A stretch of 64,000 nt of DNA from Paenibacillus azoreducens (GCF_021654775.1 NZ_AP025343.1:6762001-6826000); one strand, 5' to 3'. Numbered from the stretch's first letter, positions 7,716 through 17,146 are shown. Notes: a model not told the origin generated them from the sequence alone. Numbers and translations: made by a program.

Positions 7716-8948
7716 TTACCGGTTTTGTTCCACGCCTGTGCCGACTTTCAGACGAAGCGCGTTCAGGCGGATAAAGCCTGTTGCATCTCCTTGATCATAC
7801 GCCTGCGTCGGATCTGCTTCCATCGTTGCGATATCCGGATTGTACAAGCTGACCGGACTTTTCACTCCTGCGGCGATAATGTTGCCTTTATACAGCTTCA
7901 CGCGTACTGTTCCTGTAACGTTCTTTTGACTTTCGGTTACCAGTGCCTGCAAAGCGAGACGTTCCGGCGCAAACCAGAAGCCGTTATATACGAGCGTGCT
8001 GTAGCGTGTGATGAGGCTGTCGCGCAAATTCATGACTTCACGGTCCATCGTGATGGATTCCATTTTACGGTGAGCGGTGAACAAAATCGTTCCTCCCGGC
8101 GTTTCGTACACCCCGCGGCTTTTCATGCCGACAAAACGGTTTTCCACCATGTCCACGCGGCCGATGCCATGTTTGCCGCCCAGCTCGTTCAGTTTATCCA
8201 TCACCTGCAGCGGGCTCAGCTTTTCGCCGTTCAACGCCACGCAATTGCCTTGGGCGAACTCGAGCTCCAGGTATTCCGCTTCATCCGGCGCATCCTCAGG
8301 GGAGTTGCTCAGCAGGTACATGTCTTTATTTTCCGGTGCGCTTGCATCGAACCAAGGATCTTCCAGCACGCCGCTCTCATAGCTGATATGCAGCAGGTTG
8401 CGGTCCATGGAATAAGGTTTGGCTGCGGAGGCGGTTACCGGAATGCCGTGTTTTTCGGCAAAAGCGATCATTTCGGCACGGCCCGGGAAATCGTTGCGGA
8501 ACGTTTCAAGACGCCATGGCGCGATCACCTCGATATCCGGAGCCAGCGCGGCTACGCCGAGCTCGAAACGGACCTGGTCATTCCCTTTCCCCGTCGCCCC
8601 GTGGGCAATCGCGGTTGCGCCTTCGGCACGTGCGATTTCCACCATGCGTTTGGCGATCAGCGGACGCGCAATGCTGGTGCCGAGCAGGTATTGGCCTTCA
8701 TACAGTGCGCCAGCCTGGAACATCGGATAAATGAAGTCCTTGGCGAACTCGCCCTGCAAATCGTCGATGTATACTTTGGAAGCGCCTGTCGCCAATGCTT
8801 TGGCTTCAAGGCCATCTAGCTCTTCTTTTTGGCCGATATCCGCTGTAAAAGCGATAATTTCCGCGTCATAGGTTTCTTTGAGCCATTTGAGGATAATGGA
8901 TGTATCCAGCCCGCCGGAATACGCGAGCACGATTTTTTCTTTTGCCAT
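7716..8948 (-). CDS. argG: Argininosuccinate synthase
   Basis: ArgG joins citrulline and aspartate at the cost of ATP to give argininosuccinate. The 410-aa protein has the N-type ATP pyrophosphatase loop AYSGGLDTS near residue 10, the citrulline/aspartate-binding segment [13 protein letters not shown], and [15 protein letters not shown], all as expected. The start at 8948 is backed by AAGGAAG. The length is typical. It is transcribed between argF and argH. Its 5' side is separated from argF by 282 bp that contain a family B repeat, so read-through from argF or a separate promoter are both possible. Confidence 0.97.
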   Translation of the reverse strand: MAKEKIVLAYSGGLDTSIILKWLKETYDAEIIAFTADIGQKEELDGLEAKALATGASKVYIDDLQGEFAKDFIYPMFQAGALYEGQYLLGTSIARPLIAKRMVEIARAEGATAIAHGATGKGNDQVRFELGVAALAPDIEVIAPWRLETFRNDFPGRAEMIAFAEKHGIPVTASAAKPYSMDRNLLHISYESGVLEDPWFDASAPENKDMYLLSNSPEDAPDEAEYLELEFAQGNCVALNGEKLSPLQVMDKLNELGGKHGIGRVDMVENRFVGMKSRGVYETPGGTILFTAHRKMESITMDREVMNLRDSLITRYSTLVYNGFWFAPERLALQALVTESQKNVTGTVRVKLYKGNIIAAGVKSPVSLYNPDIATMEADPTQAYDQGDATGFIRLNALRLKVGTGVEQNR

Positions 8949-9039
8949 TGTAAACTTCCTTTCATGTATGCTTCGTGGTTTGATTTATAACGTGATTGGG
9001 TCTTAGCCCTTAGAACATTTTCGCTCGTGTTGAACGCTA

Positions 9040-9172
9040 TGGGTCCGGATCGTTCTTCCGATCGCTGTTGTCATCAGATTTTTTGAATATATTCCCTTTT
9101 TAAGGGGAAAATCCGATGACAAAGGCGAACGCTCCGCTTCTTCAGATCGATTCCGTCCCCTCCGCTGCTGCG
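9040..9172. repeat. Family B dispersed repeat, copy B1
   Basis: The unit has the module CCGGATCGTTCTTCCGATCG, a central inverted repeat (TTGTCATCAGATTTT / AAAATCCGATGACAA), and the closing module TCTTCAGATCGATTCCGTCC. The other copies in the window (29581, 48512, 50710) have TCC/GGA where this one has ATC/GAT, so the stem is kept by paired changes. Confidence 0.7.
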
Positions 9173-9230
9173 AGATTTGGTATCTAGAAAGATAATTTAC
9201 AGCCTCTATTAACCTTTGAAAAATAACCCC

Positions 9231-10187
9231 TTACCCCATCAACGCGGCCATCAAAGCCTTCTGCGCGTGCAGGCGGTTTTCGGCCTGGTCGAAAATCACG
9301 GAGTTTTTGCCGTCGATGACGCCCTCGCTTACTTCTTCGCCGCGGTGTGCAGGCAGGCAATGCATGAACAGATAATCGCTTTTGGCTCCCTTCACCAGCT
9401 CTTCGTCTACTTGATAGTTTTTAAAAGCCGCTTCGCGGATTTTTTGCTCCTCCTCGAAGCCCATGCTTGCCCAAACATCCGTATAGATGGCGTCGGCGTC
9501 TTTTACCGCATCCTGCGGGCTGTGCGTCACGACGATTTCCGCTCCGGTCTCTTTTGCAATCTCGCGGCTTAACTTCACGACTTCCGCATCCGGCTCATAA
9601 CTTTCCGGACTGGCCACAGATACGTGTACGCCAAGCTTCGCTCCGCCGATCATGAGGGAATGCGCCATGTTGTTGCCATCGCCGATGTAGGCGAGTTTCA
9701 AACCTTTCAGCTTGCCTTTATGTTCGAGGATCGTTTGGTAATCCGCCAGTACCTGGCATGGATGCGCCAGATCGCTCAGCCCGTTGATCACCGGTACGGA
9801 AGCATATTTGGCCAGATCCACCACGTTGTTATGACCGAACGTACGGATCATCATGCCGTCGAGGTAACGGGAAAGCACCTGCGCCGTATCGCTGATGATT
9901 TCGCCGCGTCCAAGCTGAATGTCGTTTTTGCTTAAAAATAGCGCATGCGCGCCAAGCTGAAACGCCCCGACTTCAAAGGAAACCCGCGTACGGGTCGAAG
10001 ATTTTTCAAAAATAAGTCCGATCGTTTTGCCTTTTAGCGGCTGATACACCTCGCCGTTTTTTTGCTTGCGTTTCAGTTCGATCGCCAGATCCAGCAAATA
10101 TTGAATCTCTTCCGTGGTGTAATCGTCCAGTTCCAGCAAATCCCGGCCTTTCAAATTTACTTGCTGCAGTGGTTCTGCTTGAGTCAT
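9231..10187 (-). CDS. argF: Ornithine carbamoyltransferase
   Basis: ArgF transfers the carbamoyl group from carbamoyl phosphate to ornithine, giving citrulline. The 318-aa protein shows the carbamoyl-phosphate loop SSTRTRVSFE, the HPCQVLADYQT motif, and the ornithine-binding FMHCLPAHRGEE with its cysteine. The start at 10187 is chosen because AAGGAGG is 6 nt upstream; an earlier in-frame codon lacks a site. It belongs to the arg cluster, but 773 bp of repeat-rich DNA separate it from argD. The catabolic homologue arcB is unlikely given the neighbours. Confidence 0.97.
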   Translation of the reverse strand: MTQAEPLQQVNLKGRDLLELDDYTTEEIQYLLDLAIELKRKQKNGEVYQPLKGKTIGLIFEKSSTRTRVSFEVGAFQLGAHALFLSKNDIQLGRGEIISDTAQVLSRYLDGMMIRTFGHNNVVDLAKYASVPVINGLSDLAHPCQVLADYQTILEHKGKLKGLKLAYIGDGNNMAHSLMIGGAKLGVHVSVASPESYEPDAEVVKLSREIAKETGAEIVVTHSPQDAVKDADAIYTDVWASMGFEEEQKIREAAFKNYQVDEELVKGAKSDYLFMHCLPAHRGEEVSEGVIDGKNSVIFDQAENRLHAQKALMAALMG

Positions 10188-10343
10188 GGTTGGCCTCCTT
10201 CTGCACATTAAATTTTCATCACATTAAAATCATTGCTCCGTTGACGAATCGTTCTTTCGATCGATCCCCGCCTAATACTTTTTTGAGAACAATCTTCCCA
10301 AAATGGATGGAAACATAGCAACGAAGAGCTTTCTTGCGATACT

Positions 10344-10427
10344 GACTTACGTCTCCCTCCGGCTTACGACACCAACTTACGATCCGACTTACGTCTCCCT
10401 CTAACTTACGACACCGACTTATATACT
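10344..10427. repeat. Two-copy 42-bp direct repeat
   Basis: GACTTACGTCTCCCTC followed by CTTACGACACC occurs twice with a 42-bp period between argF and the family A ends. No gene is present. Confidence 0.6.
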
Positions 10428-10471
10428 GTTTCCCTGTGGAAATCCTTGGGCGAATGCTTGCGTTTCGTCTG

Positions 10472-10890
10472 GATAAGTTGAACTAGAGAAAGAGATAAGG
10501 AGTAGGAACGAGGGTTCAATATTCTAGAGAACGCATATCTCTAACGAAACTACAGAGCGCTATTGCCTCAAAAACAAAAGCAAATGAAATCTAACGAAAC
10601 TACAGAGCGTTATTTGGGATAAAAACAGTCTTAAAGGCATTTATTTAGCTTAATAGCGATACCCAGTTTCGTTAAAATTTCAAAAGGCCTTTTTTGCTGC
10701 AAATAGCGATACCACGTTTCGTTAGAAACCCACATGACCTCACGGTACCACCAACGAGGAAAATGTTATGGGTTTTGTCTCAAAAACGCAAAATCACACT
10801 TTCGTATAAATTTCAAAAGCAATGCCGCGTTTCGTTAGAGATGAAATCCCCCGACCGCCTTTATCCTTAAAATCATTTGCTCAACTTATA
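10472..10890. mobile_element. Probable family A element (A3) carrying family E repeats
   Basis: GATAAGTTGAAC at 10472-10483 and GCTCAACTTATA at 10879-10890 are family A ends in inverted orientation. The interior differs from A1: it consists of family E arms (two forward CTAACGAAACTACAGAGCG and three reverse GTTTCGTTAGA arms) plus a segment at 10732-10812 that recurs at 38340-38440. It reads as an old family A copy rearranged or invaded by other repeats. Confidence 0.5.
10541..10847. repeat. Family E hairpin repeats, copy E2
   Basis: Forward arms TCTAACGAAACTACAGAGCG at about 10540 and 10592 are answered by reverse arms ending in GTTTCGTTAGA near 10730 and 10840 and a partial arm near 10675. 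Compared with E1 and E3, the arm tip reads GAAAC instead of GGACAC on the left and GTTTC instead of GTGTCC on the right, so both arms changed together. Confidence 0.68.
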
Positions 10891-10960
10891 AAAACCAACG
10901 CCGTTCCTTATCGCCACCGTTCTTCTAACAAGTCATTCATGATAAAAATGATTTATAGCA

Positions 10961-12166
10961 TTAATCTTTCTTAACCGCTGTATGGTCATGGATCATGCTG
11001 GCTATGATGCTTACAGCCTGATCGATTTCTTCTTTCGTCACGTACAAGTTCGGCAGCAGCCGAATGACGTTTGGTCCGGCCGTGATAAACAGCAATCCGC
11101 GTTTTTGGCCTTCCAGCACCAGCTCGTTTACCGGCCCTGAGCATTCAATGCCAACCAGCAGGCCGAGGCCGCGGATGGCTTTCACATGCGGATTATCCGC
11201 CAGCTTTTCTGTCAGCTGTTCCTTCAGGTAAGCCCCCATCTCGGCTGCACGCTGCGGAAGCTGATCCTCCAGGATCGTTTCCATCGTCGCGATGACGGCT
11301 GCCGTTGCGATCGGCGTTCCGCCGAAGGTCGAACCGTGGCTGCCCGCCGCGAAGGCATCGCGCAGATAAGCTTTGCCGAGCATGGCCCCTGTCGGGAACC
11401 CGCTGGCGATCCCTTTAGCCAAAGTAAAAATATCCGGCTCAATGCCGTAATGCTCATGCGCAAACAGCTTGCCTGTGCGCCCCATACCGGTCTGCACTTC
11501 GTCGATAATGAGCAGCAGACCATGTTCCTTGCACAGCTCCTGAATGGCCTGGAGAAAATCTGCTTCGACCGGAAGCACGCCCCCTTCAGCAAGCACAAGC
11601 TCCAGCATGATGGCTGCCGTTTGGTCGGTAATGGCCGCCTTGAGCGCATCCAGATCATGAAGAAGTACGCTTTTGAAACCGGCAGGCAGCGGCAGGAATC
11701 CGTCCTTCACTTTGTCCTGGCCTGTTGCCGTCAATGTCGCCAGCGTCCGTCCATGGAAGGATTGAACGAAGGTAATGATTTCAAAGCGGTCATTGCCTTT
11801 CACCTTTTGGTGATAACGGCGGGCCAGCTTGATCGCCGCTTCATTCGCTTCCGCGCCGCTGTTGCAGAAAAAGACCGCATCGGCACAGCTGTTTGCAGTC
11901 AGAAACGCCGCCGCCTTCTCCTGATTCGGAATCTGGAACAGATTCGAAACATGCCACAACTGGTCCAGCTGCTCTTTCAGCTTCGCTGTTACTTTCTCTG
12001 GTGCGTGCCCCAGATTGGTTACGGCAATGCCGCTCATAAAATCCAGATACTTATTGCCCTGATCGTCCCACAACCAGCTGCCCTGACCTTTAACCAGGCT
12101 GATTGGATATCTTGCATAGGTTGGAAACAACGAGCTTCCGGATTGTGCTCCCGAAGGATTGCTCAT
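10961..12166 (-). CDS. argD: Acetylornithine aminotransferase
   Basis: ArgD converts N-acetylglutamate semialdehyde to N-acetylornithine using glutamate and PLP. The 401-aa class III aminotransferase has CNSGAEANEAAIKLAR (phosphate loop), LLIIDEVQTGMGRTG, the PLP lysine in TLAKGIASGFPTGAM, and GSHGSTFGGTPIA, all typical. The start at 12166 is preceded by GGGAG. It lies downstream of argB. The two genes were originally about 30-40 bp apart and are now separated by a nested pair of MITE-like elements. Confidence 0.95.
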   Translation of the reverse strand: MSNPSGAQSGSSLFPTYARYPISLVKGQGSWLWDDQGNKYLDFMSGIAVTNLGHAPEKVTAKLKEQLDQLWHVSNLFQIPNQEKAAAFLTANSCADAVFFCNSGAEANEAAIKLARRYHQKVKGNDRFEIITFVQSFHGRTLATLTATGQDKVKDGFLPLPAGFKSVLLHDLDALKAAITDQTAAIMLELVLAEGGVLPVEADFLQAIQELCKEHGLLLIIDEVQTGMGRTGKLFAHEHYGIEPDIFTLAKGIASGFPTGAMLGKAYLRDAFAAGSHGSTFGGTPIATAAVIATMETILEDQLPQRAAEMGAYLKEQLTEKLADNPHVKAIRGLGLLVGIECSGPVNELVLEGQKRGLLFITAGPNVIRLLPNLYVTKEEIDQAVSIIASMIHDHTAVKKD

Positions 12167-12200
12167 TCAAATCACTCCCATCATGGAATATTGGAATCTA

Positions 12201-12711
12201 TACAAGTTGAACCTACGATTATTTAAGGATGACGGCAGCCGGGTGAAATGTTCTTAAGATCGCTGTTGTTCCCGGATTTCTATGATTTTAACTATTCATG
12301 GTAGAAATCCGCTCTCAAAGCATATGCTTACGATGCTATATAAGTTGAACCAATGATTTGCACGGATGTAGGCAGCCGGGTGAAATGTTCTTAAGATCGC
12401 TGTTGCTCCCGGATTTCTTTGATTTATACTTTCATGGTTGAAATCCGATCACAAAGGCGAACGCTTCGCTTCTCCGTAAATCTTTCTCCCTCTTGCCTAT
12501 TCCTTATGCTTTTCTTTAGTTCAACTTATATAGCTTTCCTACGGAAAACTTTTAGGCGAACGCAGCAAATGCTTCCGACGCAGCTTTTTTCCAAAAAGCT
12601 TTTAGCTTCTCCGTAAATCTTTCCCCTAGGTCAATATTCTAAAATGGTTCTTCTTTTGAATATTGAACCCTATTGCCTGTTCCTTATCCATTTTCATTTG
12701 TTCAACTTATC
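12201..12711. mobile_element. Family A element, outer copy (A2), interrupted
   Basis: The outer element starts TACAAGTTGAAC and ends GTTCAACTTATC, flanked by TA at 12199-12200 and 12712-12713. Apart from the inner element at 12339-12530 it matches A1 (3359-3634) in reverse orientation, for example GTAGAAATCCGCTC and GCTTTTTTCCAAAAAGCTTT. The right-hand TA plus the last element base form the argB stop codon (TAG on the minus strand). Confidence 0.72.
12339..12530. mobile_element. Family A element, inner copy nested in A2
   Basis: The 192-bp element has perfect ends TATAAGTTGAAC/GTTCAACTTATA. The uninterrupted site in A1 reads GATGC-TA-GCTTTCC; here it reads GATGC-TA-element-TA-GCTTTCC. This is a direct view of insertion with a TA duplication. 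Confidence 0.82.
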
Positions 12712-13544
12712 TATCTCACGATCCGCGTCCCGATCGTCTCGCCCTGCAGCACGCGGCTCAAAATTTTCGGTTCGCTTCCGTTCACGATAACCACTTCCTG
12801 CACCTCGCCCTGGATGCAGCTGACAGCCGCTTTAACCTTGGGGATCATCCCGCCGTATATATCGCCGCTGCCAATCATGTCTTCGATCTGCTGCACCGTC
12901 ACTACGGGGAGCACTTGTTTGACGCCCTCGATTTCCTTCATAATCCCAGGCACATCCGTGACGACAATCATCCGTTCCGTGCCAAGCTGCGAGGCTACCG
13001 CCCCTGCCGCCGTATCGGCATTAATGTTGTAACGCTGGCCGTCCTCATCTACGCCGACGGGCGCAATCACCGGCATATAACCCATGGCCGTAATGCCTTG
13101 TATAATCTCCGCCTGCACTTGCGTTACATCGCCGACCCAGCCAACTTCGGCCGCGTTTGCCACGGGACGGGCTTGAATCAAGGCCCCATCCACGCCGGAG
13201 ATCCCGAGCGCTTTGCCCCCGGTCTGCTGAATTCGCCTTACGATCTGCTTGTTAATGCTGCCTGCAAGCACCATCTCCACCACATCCAGCACCGCTTCCG
13301 TCGTCTTGCGCAGACCGTTCACGAACTCCGTTTCGATACCGAGCTTCTCCAGATTTTCCGAGATGGCCGGGCCGCCGCCATGAACGATCACGGGTTGTAC
13401 GCCAGAGGCCTGCAGCTGCTGCAAATCTTCAAAAAACGAATCCGGCAAAGCCGCAAGTGTACTGCCGCCGCATTTCATCACAAAACTTCGTTCATTCGCC
13501 GCATTCCCGGTTATGCCTTTCTCTTGATGAAGTAATGTATTCAC
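12711..13544 (-). CDS. argB: Acetylglutamate kinase
   Basis: ArgB phosphorylates N-acetylglutamate, the second step of arginine synthesis. The 277-aa amino acid kinase has the N-terminal lysine and glycine-rich loop FVMKCGGST, the substrate loop VIVHGGGPAISENLEKLG, NINADTAAGAVASQL, and VTDVPGIM. It starts with GTG at 13544 behind GGGGGATGA. The stop codon is partly formed by the end of a family A element: the last sense codons are unchanged and TAG arises from the target TA plus the first base of the element. It follows argJ by 22 bp. Confidence 0.95.
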   Translation of the reverse strand: MNTLLHQEKGITGNAANERSFVMKCGGSTLAALPDSFFEDLQQLQASGVQPVIVHGGGPAISENLEKLGIETEFVNGLRKTTEAVLDVVEMVLAGSINKQIVRRIQQTGGKALGISGVDGALIQARPVANAAEVGWVGDVTQVQAEIIQGITAMGYMPVIAPVGVDEDGQRYNINADTAAGAVASQLGTERMIVVTDVPGIMKEIEGVKQVLPVVTVQQIEDMIGSGDIYGGMIPKVKAAVSCIQGEVQEVVIVNGSEPKILSRVLQGETIGTRIVR

Positions 13545-13566
13545 AGCTCATCCCCCACTTCGTTCA

Positions 13567-14793
13567 TTAAGTCCGGTATGCGGCATTAATACGAACATAT
13601 TCATATGTTAAATCACAGCCCCAAGCCGTTGCGCGGCCTTCTCCATGATGAAGATCAACTACGATGCGTACGAGGTCGCCTTTTAAGTACTCCAACGCCT
13701 CATCCTCGTCAAAGGCTATCGGCCGCGAACCTTCAAGCACCAATATATCTCCGAGCCGAATATCAACTGTTTCCGGGTTCACAGGCTCGCCGGCGCGTCC
13801 CACGGCGGCAATAATCCGCCCCCAGTTGGCATCAGCACCAAACATCGCCGATTTCACAAGGCTGGAGCCGATGACGGTTTTGGCAATGGCGCGGGCGGAC
13901 ATATCGTTTACCGCTCCGTTCACGTTTACCTCAACCAGCTTGGTCGCACCCTCACCATCCCGGGCAATGGCCTTGGCAAGCACTTGGCAAACATAAGTGA
14001 AGCCGGAAGCAAAAGCCTGCCAATCCGGATGGGATGGATTAAGCGTCTCGTGACCTGACAGCCCGCTTGCCATGGCGATCAGCATGTCGTTGGTACTTGT
14101 ATCCCCGTCCACCGTAATCATGTTGAACGTCACGTCGGTCGCCTGGCGCAAAAGCCGCTGCAAAACTTCCGCTTCGATCACCGCATCCGTCGTCACAAAC
14201 GCGAGCATCGTCGCCATGTTCGGGTGAATCATGCCTGAACCTTTGGCCGCCCCGGCAATCGTCACCTTTTTACCGTTCACCGTTACGGAAACGCAAGCTT
14301 CCTTCTTCACAAGGTCGGTCGTCAGAATCGCTTGCGCAAAATCCTCCGCGCCGGAAGCTTCATGCTTCAGGCGCTGCGGCAAGCCGGCGATGCCAGCGGT
14401 AACGCAGTCCATTTTCAGCAGCTCCCCGATCACTCCTGTCGAGGCGACCGCCACGGCCTGCTCGGCAACGCCCAGATGTTGTGCTGCTTCCGCCCGCATC
14501 CTGTAAGCATCTTCTTCCCCCTGCTTGCCTGTGCAAGCATTGGCATTGCCGCTGTTAACGACAACGGCCTGCAGTCTGCCATCCTGCAGGCTTTCGCGCG
14601 TCACTTTCAGCGGCGCCGCTTGAAACACGTTTGTCGTGTACACAGCCGCAGCAGCAGCCGGTACATCGCATACAATCGCGCCGAGATCATGGCGCTCGGT
14701 TTTCTTGAGTCCGCAATGCAGTCCCCCTGCGGAAAAACCTTTTGGCGTTATAATCGAACCGCCCTCTACGACGGTATATTTTTCTTGTCCCAT
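13567..14793 (-). CDS. argJ: Bifunctional glutamate N-acetyltransferase/ornithine acetyltransferase
   Basis: ArgJ moves the acetyl group from N-acetylornithine to glutamate (the cyclic pathway) and can also use acetyl-CoA. The 408-aa precursor carries the self-cleavage motif NMATMLAFVTTDA, with the threonine after ATM-region alanine as nucleophile, plus VNSGNANACTGKQG and GDTSTNDM, as in the family. The frame is open upstream, but MGQEKY at 14793 fits the family start. It lies 20 bp after the argC stop with only a weak AAGGTG site, so translation is probably coupled to argC. Confidence 0.94.
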   Translation of the reverse strand: MGQEKYTVVEGGSIITPKGFSAGGLHCGLKKTERHDLGAIVCDVPAAAAAVYTTNVFQAAPLKVTRESLQDGRLQAVVVNSGNANACTGKQGEEDAYRMRAEAAQHLGVAEQAVAVASTGVIGELLKMDCVTAGIAGLPQRLKHEASGAEDFAQAILTTDLVKKEACVSVTVNGKKVTIAGAAKGSGMIHPNMATMLAFVTTDAVIEAEVLQRLLRQATDVTFNMITVDGDTSTNDMLIAMASGLSGHETLNPSHPDWQAFASGFTYVCQVLAKAIARDGEGATKLVEVNVNGAVNDMSARAIAKTVIGSSLVKSAMFGADANWGRIIAAVGRAGEPVNPETVDIRLGDILVLEGSRPIAFDEDEALEYLKGDLVRIVVDLHHGEGRATAWGCDLTYEYVRINAAYRT

Positions 14794-14813
14794 AATGTTG
14801 TTTATCTCGCACC

Positions 14814-15881
14814 TTACGGATACACCGGCGTGTAACCCAGTCCAAGATTTTCCTCCCATCCCATCATCAGATTCAGGTTCTGGATCGCTTGACCTGCCGC
14901 GCCTTTGACCATGTTGTCGATCACCGAAATAATCGTTACCCGGCCTGTTCGGGCATCGGCTGCAAAACCGATATCGCAGTAGTTGGACCCAAACACTTCT
15001 TTCGTAGCCGGCCAAATTCCCGCATTCCTTACGCGCACGAAGTTCCGGCCTTCATAATACTGCCGGTACAGCTCCACGAAATCCTCGTCGCTGTACGCGC
15101 CGTTCATCTGTGCATACATGGTGCTCATGATGCCGCGCGTCATCGGAACGAGTTGAGTCGTAAAGGTGACCGTTACCGGTTCGCCCGCAGCCTGCGCCAG
15201 CGCCTGCTCGATTTCCGGGATATGCTGATGTTTATTCACTTTATAAGCTTTGAAGTTTTCGTTTATCTCCGCATAATGCGAAGTCAGGCTTGTGCCTCTG
15301 CCGGCACCGGATACGCCGGATTTGGCATCGATGATAATGCTTTTTGGATCGATCCAGCCAGCGCTTACTGCCGGAATCAGGCCAAGCAACGTTGCCGTCG
15401 GATAGCAGCCCGGATTCGAGATCAAGCTGGCATCTATCACGTTGCCGCCAGAAATCTCGCATAATCCGTATACCGCTTTTTCCAGGTACTTCTGTTCCGG
15501 AGCCGGGTGCTTATACCATGTCTCGTAAGTGCCGCCGTCCTTGATCCGGAAATCGCCGGACAGGTCGATGACTTTTAGGCCCGCTTCAATCAGATCAGGC
15601 ACCAGCTTTGAACTTACGCCCGATGGCGTTGCCGCAAATACCACATCCGCTTTTTCCGCCATTTCCGCGGCGTTGACACCATCCAGATCCTGTACAACAA
15701 TATTCGTTAAATGCGGAAATCCTTCTGCAATCGGCGTTCCCGCATTTGATGATGAAATAACCGACGCAATCTCCACATACGGATGACTCTGCAGCAAGCG
15801 GATTAACTCCACCCCGCCATACCCCGTCGAGCCGACGATCGCGACCTTCATTTTGTTGGTTTCCCCATATTCTCCTGGCAT
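14814..15881 (-). CDS. argC: N-acetyl-gamma-glutamyl-phosphate reductase
   Basis: ArgC reduces N-acetylglutamyl phosphate to the semialdehyde with NADPH. The protein has the dinucleotide loop VAIVGSTGYGGVELIRLL and the catalytic cysteine in ISNPGCYPTATLLGLIP, then KSGVSGAGRGTS and HKHQHIPEIEQ-type sequence. The start at 15881 has AGAGGGG 9 nt upstream and gives 355 aa; MKVAIVG at 15851 is an alternative that would give the more usual length. It is the first gene of the arg operon, 50-80 bp behind a promoter overlapped by two ARG boxes. Confidence 0.94.
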   Translation of the reverse strand: MPGEYGETNKMKVAIVGSTGYGGVELIRLLQSHPYVEIASVISSSNAGTPIAEGFPHLTNIVVQDLDGVNAAEMAEKADVVFAATPSGVSSKLVPDLIEAGLKVIDLSGDFRIKDGGTYETWYKHPAPEQKYLEKAVYGLCEISGGNVIDASLISNPGCYPTATLLGLIPAVSAGWIDPKSIIIDAKSGVSGAGRGTSLTSHYAEINENFKAYKVNKHQHIPEIEQALAQAAGEPVTVTFTTQLVPMTRGIMSTMYAQMNGAYSDEDFVELYRQYYEGRNFVRVRNAGIWPATKEVFGSNYCDIGFAADARTGRVTIISVIDNMVKGAAGQAIQNLNLMMGWEENLGLGYTPVYP

Positions 15882-15929
15882 CCCGTGTTCCCCTCTCTAT
15901 CAAGCCTGACGTGCATCCCTCTCATAAAT

Positions 15930-15965
15930 ATGTATTATTATACGTCCGTATTCATATAAATACAA
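15930..15965 (-). promoter_or_regulatory. arg operon promoter overlapped by two ARG boxes
   Basis: On the minus strand TTGTAT, 17 nt, TATAAT form a SigA promoter. Two ARG-box-like palindromes coincide with it: TTGTATTTATATGAAT (15965-15950) over the -35, and ACGTATAATAATACAT (15945-15930) over the -10. They are 4 bp apart. Each matches the ArgR/AhrC consensus (TGNATWWWWATNCA with flanking W) at 15 of 16 positions. This predicts arginine-dependent repression. Confidence 0.82.
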
Positions 15966-16054
15966 CACTTTCAAAGGAATTCTTCCTTGTCCCAACAGGA
16001 GTTTTAGGTTTGAATACCCGGAATACAAGCTGAACACGTTGACAAGAGAATCGT

Positions 16055-16118
16055 AAAATAACCCCACAAAGTGGAGCCTATGCTTCGATGCTTATTCCAA
16101 ATACTTTGCGGGGACCCC
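16055..16118 (-). repeat. Family D hairpin, copy D1
   Basis: Read on the minus strand, CCCCGCAAAGT and ACTTTGTGGGG pair around about 35 nt and are followed by TTATTTTA. A near-identical copy lies at 17147-17213, so the pair brackets the YitT gene. They may serve as terminators. Confidence 0.6.
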
Positions 16119-16145
16119 AAAAAAACTTATAAATTCTATACTGCC

Positions 16146-16170
16146 AAAAAAAGACAGCGAGATTTCTCGC
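16146..16170 (-). terminator. Terminator of the YitT gene
   Basis: GCGAGAAATCTCGC hairpin on the minus strand followed by TGTCTTTTTTT, about 25 bp behind the stop. Confidence 0.8.
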
Positions 16171-16196
16171 CGCCTTACCATCATAAATATTCACGT

Positions 16197-17087
16197 TTAT
16201 GCTTCCCATTTAAATCCTTCGCCCAACACCTCATGAGTATTGCTTATAATGACAAAAGCATCGGGGTCTACGCTTCGCACCAACGTCTTCAGACGCGTTG
16301 CTTCACTTTGCCCGATCACAACCATCAGCACAGTGCGGCTTTCTCCCGTATAACCTCCCTGGGCGCTAAGTTTGGTCAGTCCCCTGTCCAAATCATGCAA
16401 AATCGCTTCGCTGATCCGCTCCGTATGATTCGAGATTATATAAGCAACCTTCGAATAATTGAATCCAAGCTCAACCATATCAATGACTTTCCCTGTTACA
16501 TAAAGCCCGACCAAAGCATACAAGGCTTTCTCCAGCGATAACGTGCAAGCCGCCAAAAGAATGACGCTTCCGTCCAACATGACAACGCAAAGCGAAAAGC
16601 TGAGACCGCTATATTTTTGAATAATTTGGGCCATGGTAGCCAGGCCCCCGGTAGAACCTCTGCCCCGATATACAATGCCGACCCCAAGGCCAACCGCGAT
16701 CCCTCCGTAAATGGAGGCGAGCAGCGGATTATCCGTCGGCAGCGGCCAGTCCTTCGTCAGAAATACGAATAATGGTAAAATAACGCTGCCGAGCAATGAG
16801 CGAAGACCATAACTTTTGCCGAGCAGCCATAACCCCAAGAAAAAAATCGGGATATTCATTGCCCACTGCGTAAATGCCGGTTCAAGTCCGAACCACGACT
16901 TAAACAGCACAGAGATACCGGAAACGCCGCCGGCGGCGATCCCGTTAGGCAGTAAGAACAAATTGAATCCTAAAGCAATGGCCAAGGAACCGATGACGAT
17001 CAAAGTGATGTCTACCACATGGCGGATCGTTCCCGATGCAGGAATCGCGGGAGCCTTCCTCCGGCTCGAAACAGGGATTTGCGGCAT
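16197..17087 (-). CDS. YitT family integral membrane protein
   Basis: The 296-aa protein has about five to six membrane helices (two DUF161-type halves; for example VVDITLIVIGSLAIALGFNL and GISVLFK, GGLATMAQIIQ) and a C-terminal cytoplasmic DUF2179 domain starting near residue 215 (YIISNHTERISEAILHDLDR, LMVVIGQSEATRLKTLV, DAFVIISNTHEVLGEGF). This is the YitT/YpjC/YvjA family; its substrate is unknown. In Bacillus the yvjA homologue sits close to prfB, and the same holds here. The start at 17087 is taken as the first good family position; AAGGAG lies 13 nt upstream. It is bracketed by two copies of the family D hairpin. Confidence 0.88.
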   Translation of the reverse strand: MPQIPVSSRRKAPAIPASGTIRHVVDITLIVIGSLAIALGFNLFLLPNGIAAGGVSGISVLFKSWFGLEPAFTQWAMNIPIFFLGLWLLGKSYGLRSLLGSVILPLFVFLTKDWPLPTDNPLLASIYGGIAVGLGVGIVYRGRGSTGGLATMAQIIQKYSGLSFSLCVVMLDGSVILLAACTLSLEKALYALVGLYVTGKVIDMVELGFNYSKVAYIISNHTERISEAILHDLDRGLTKLSAQGGYTGESRTVLMVVIGQSEATRLKTLVRSVDPDAFVIISNTHEVLGEGFKWEA

Positions 17088-17146
17088 AATAGTTTTTCTC
17101 TCCTTAATTTTGAAATTGAAATAGAGGGGAGCATCCGCTCCATGGT

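Noticed and set aside
6103..15880. Many long plus-strand frames opposite the arg genes
   Set aside because: They mirror strongly biased codons of argH, G, F, D, B, J and C, whose protein families are unmistakable.
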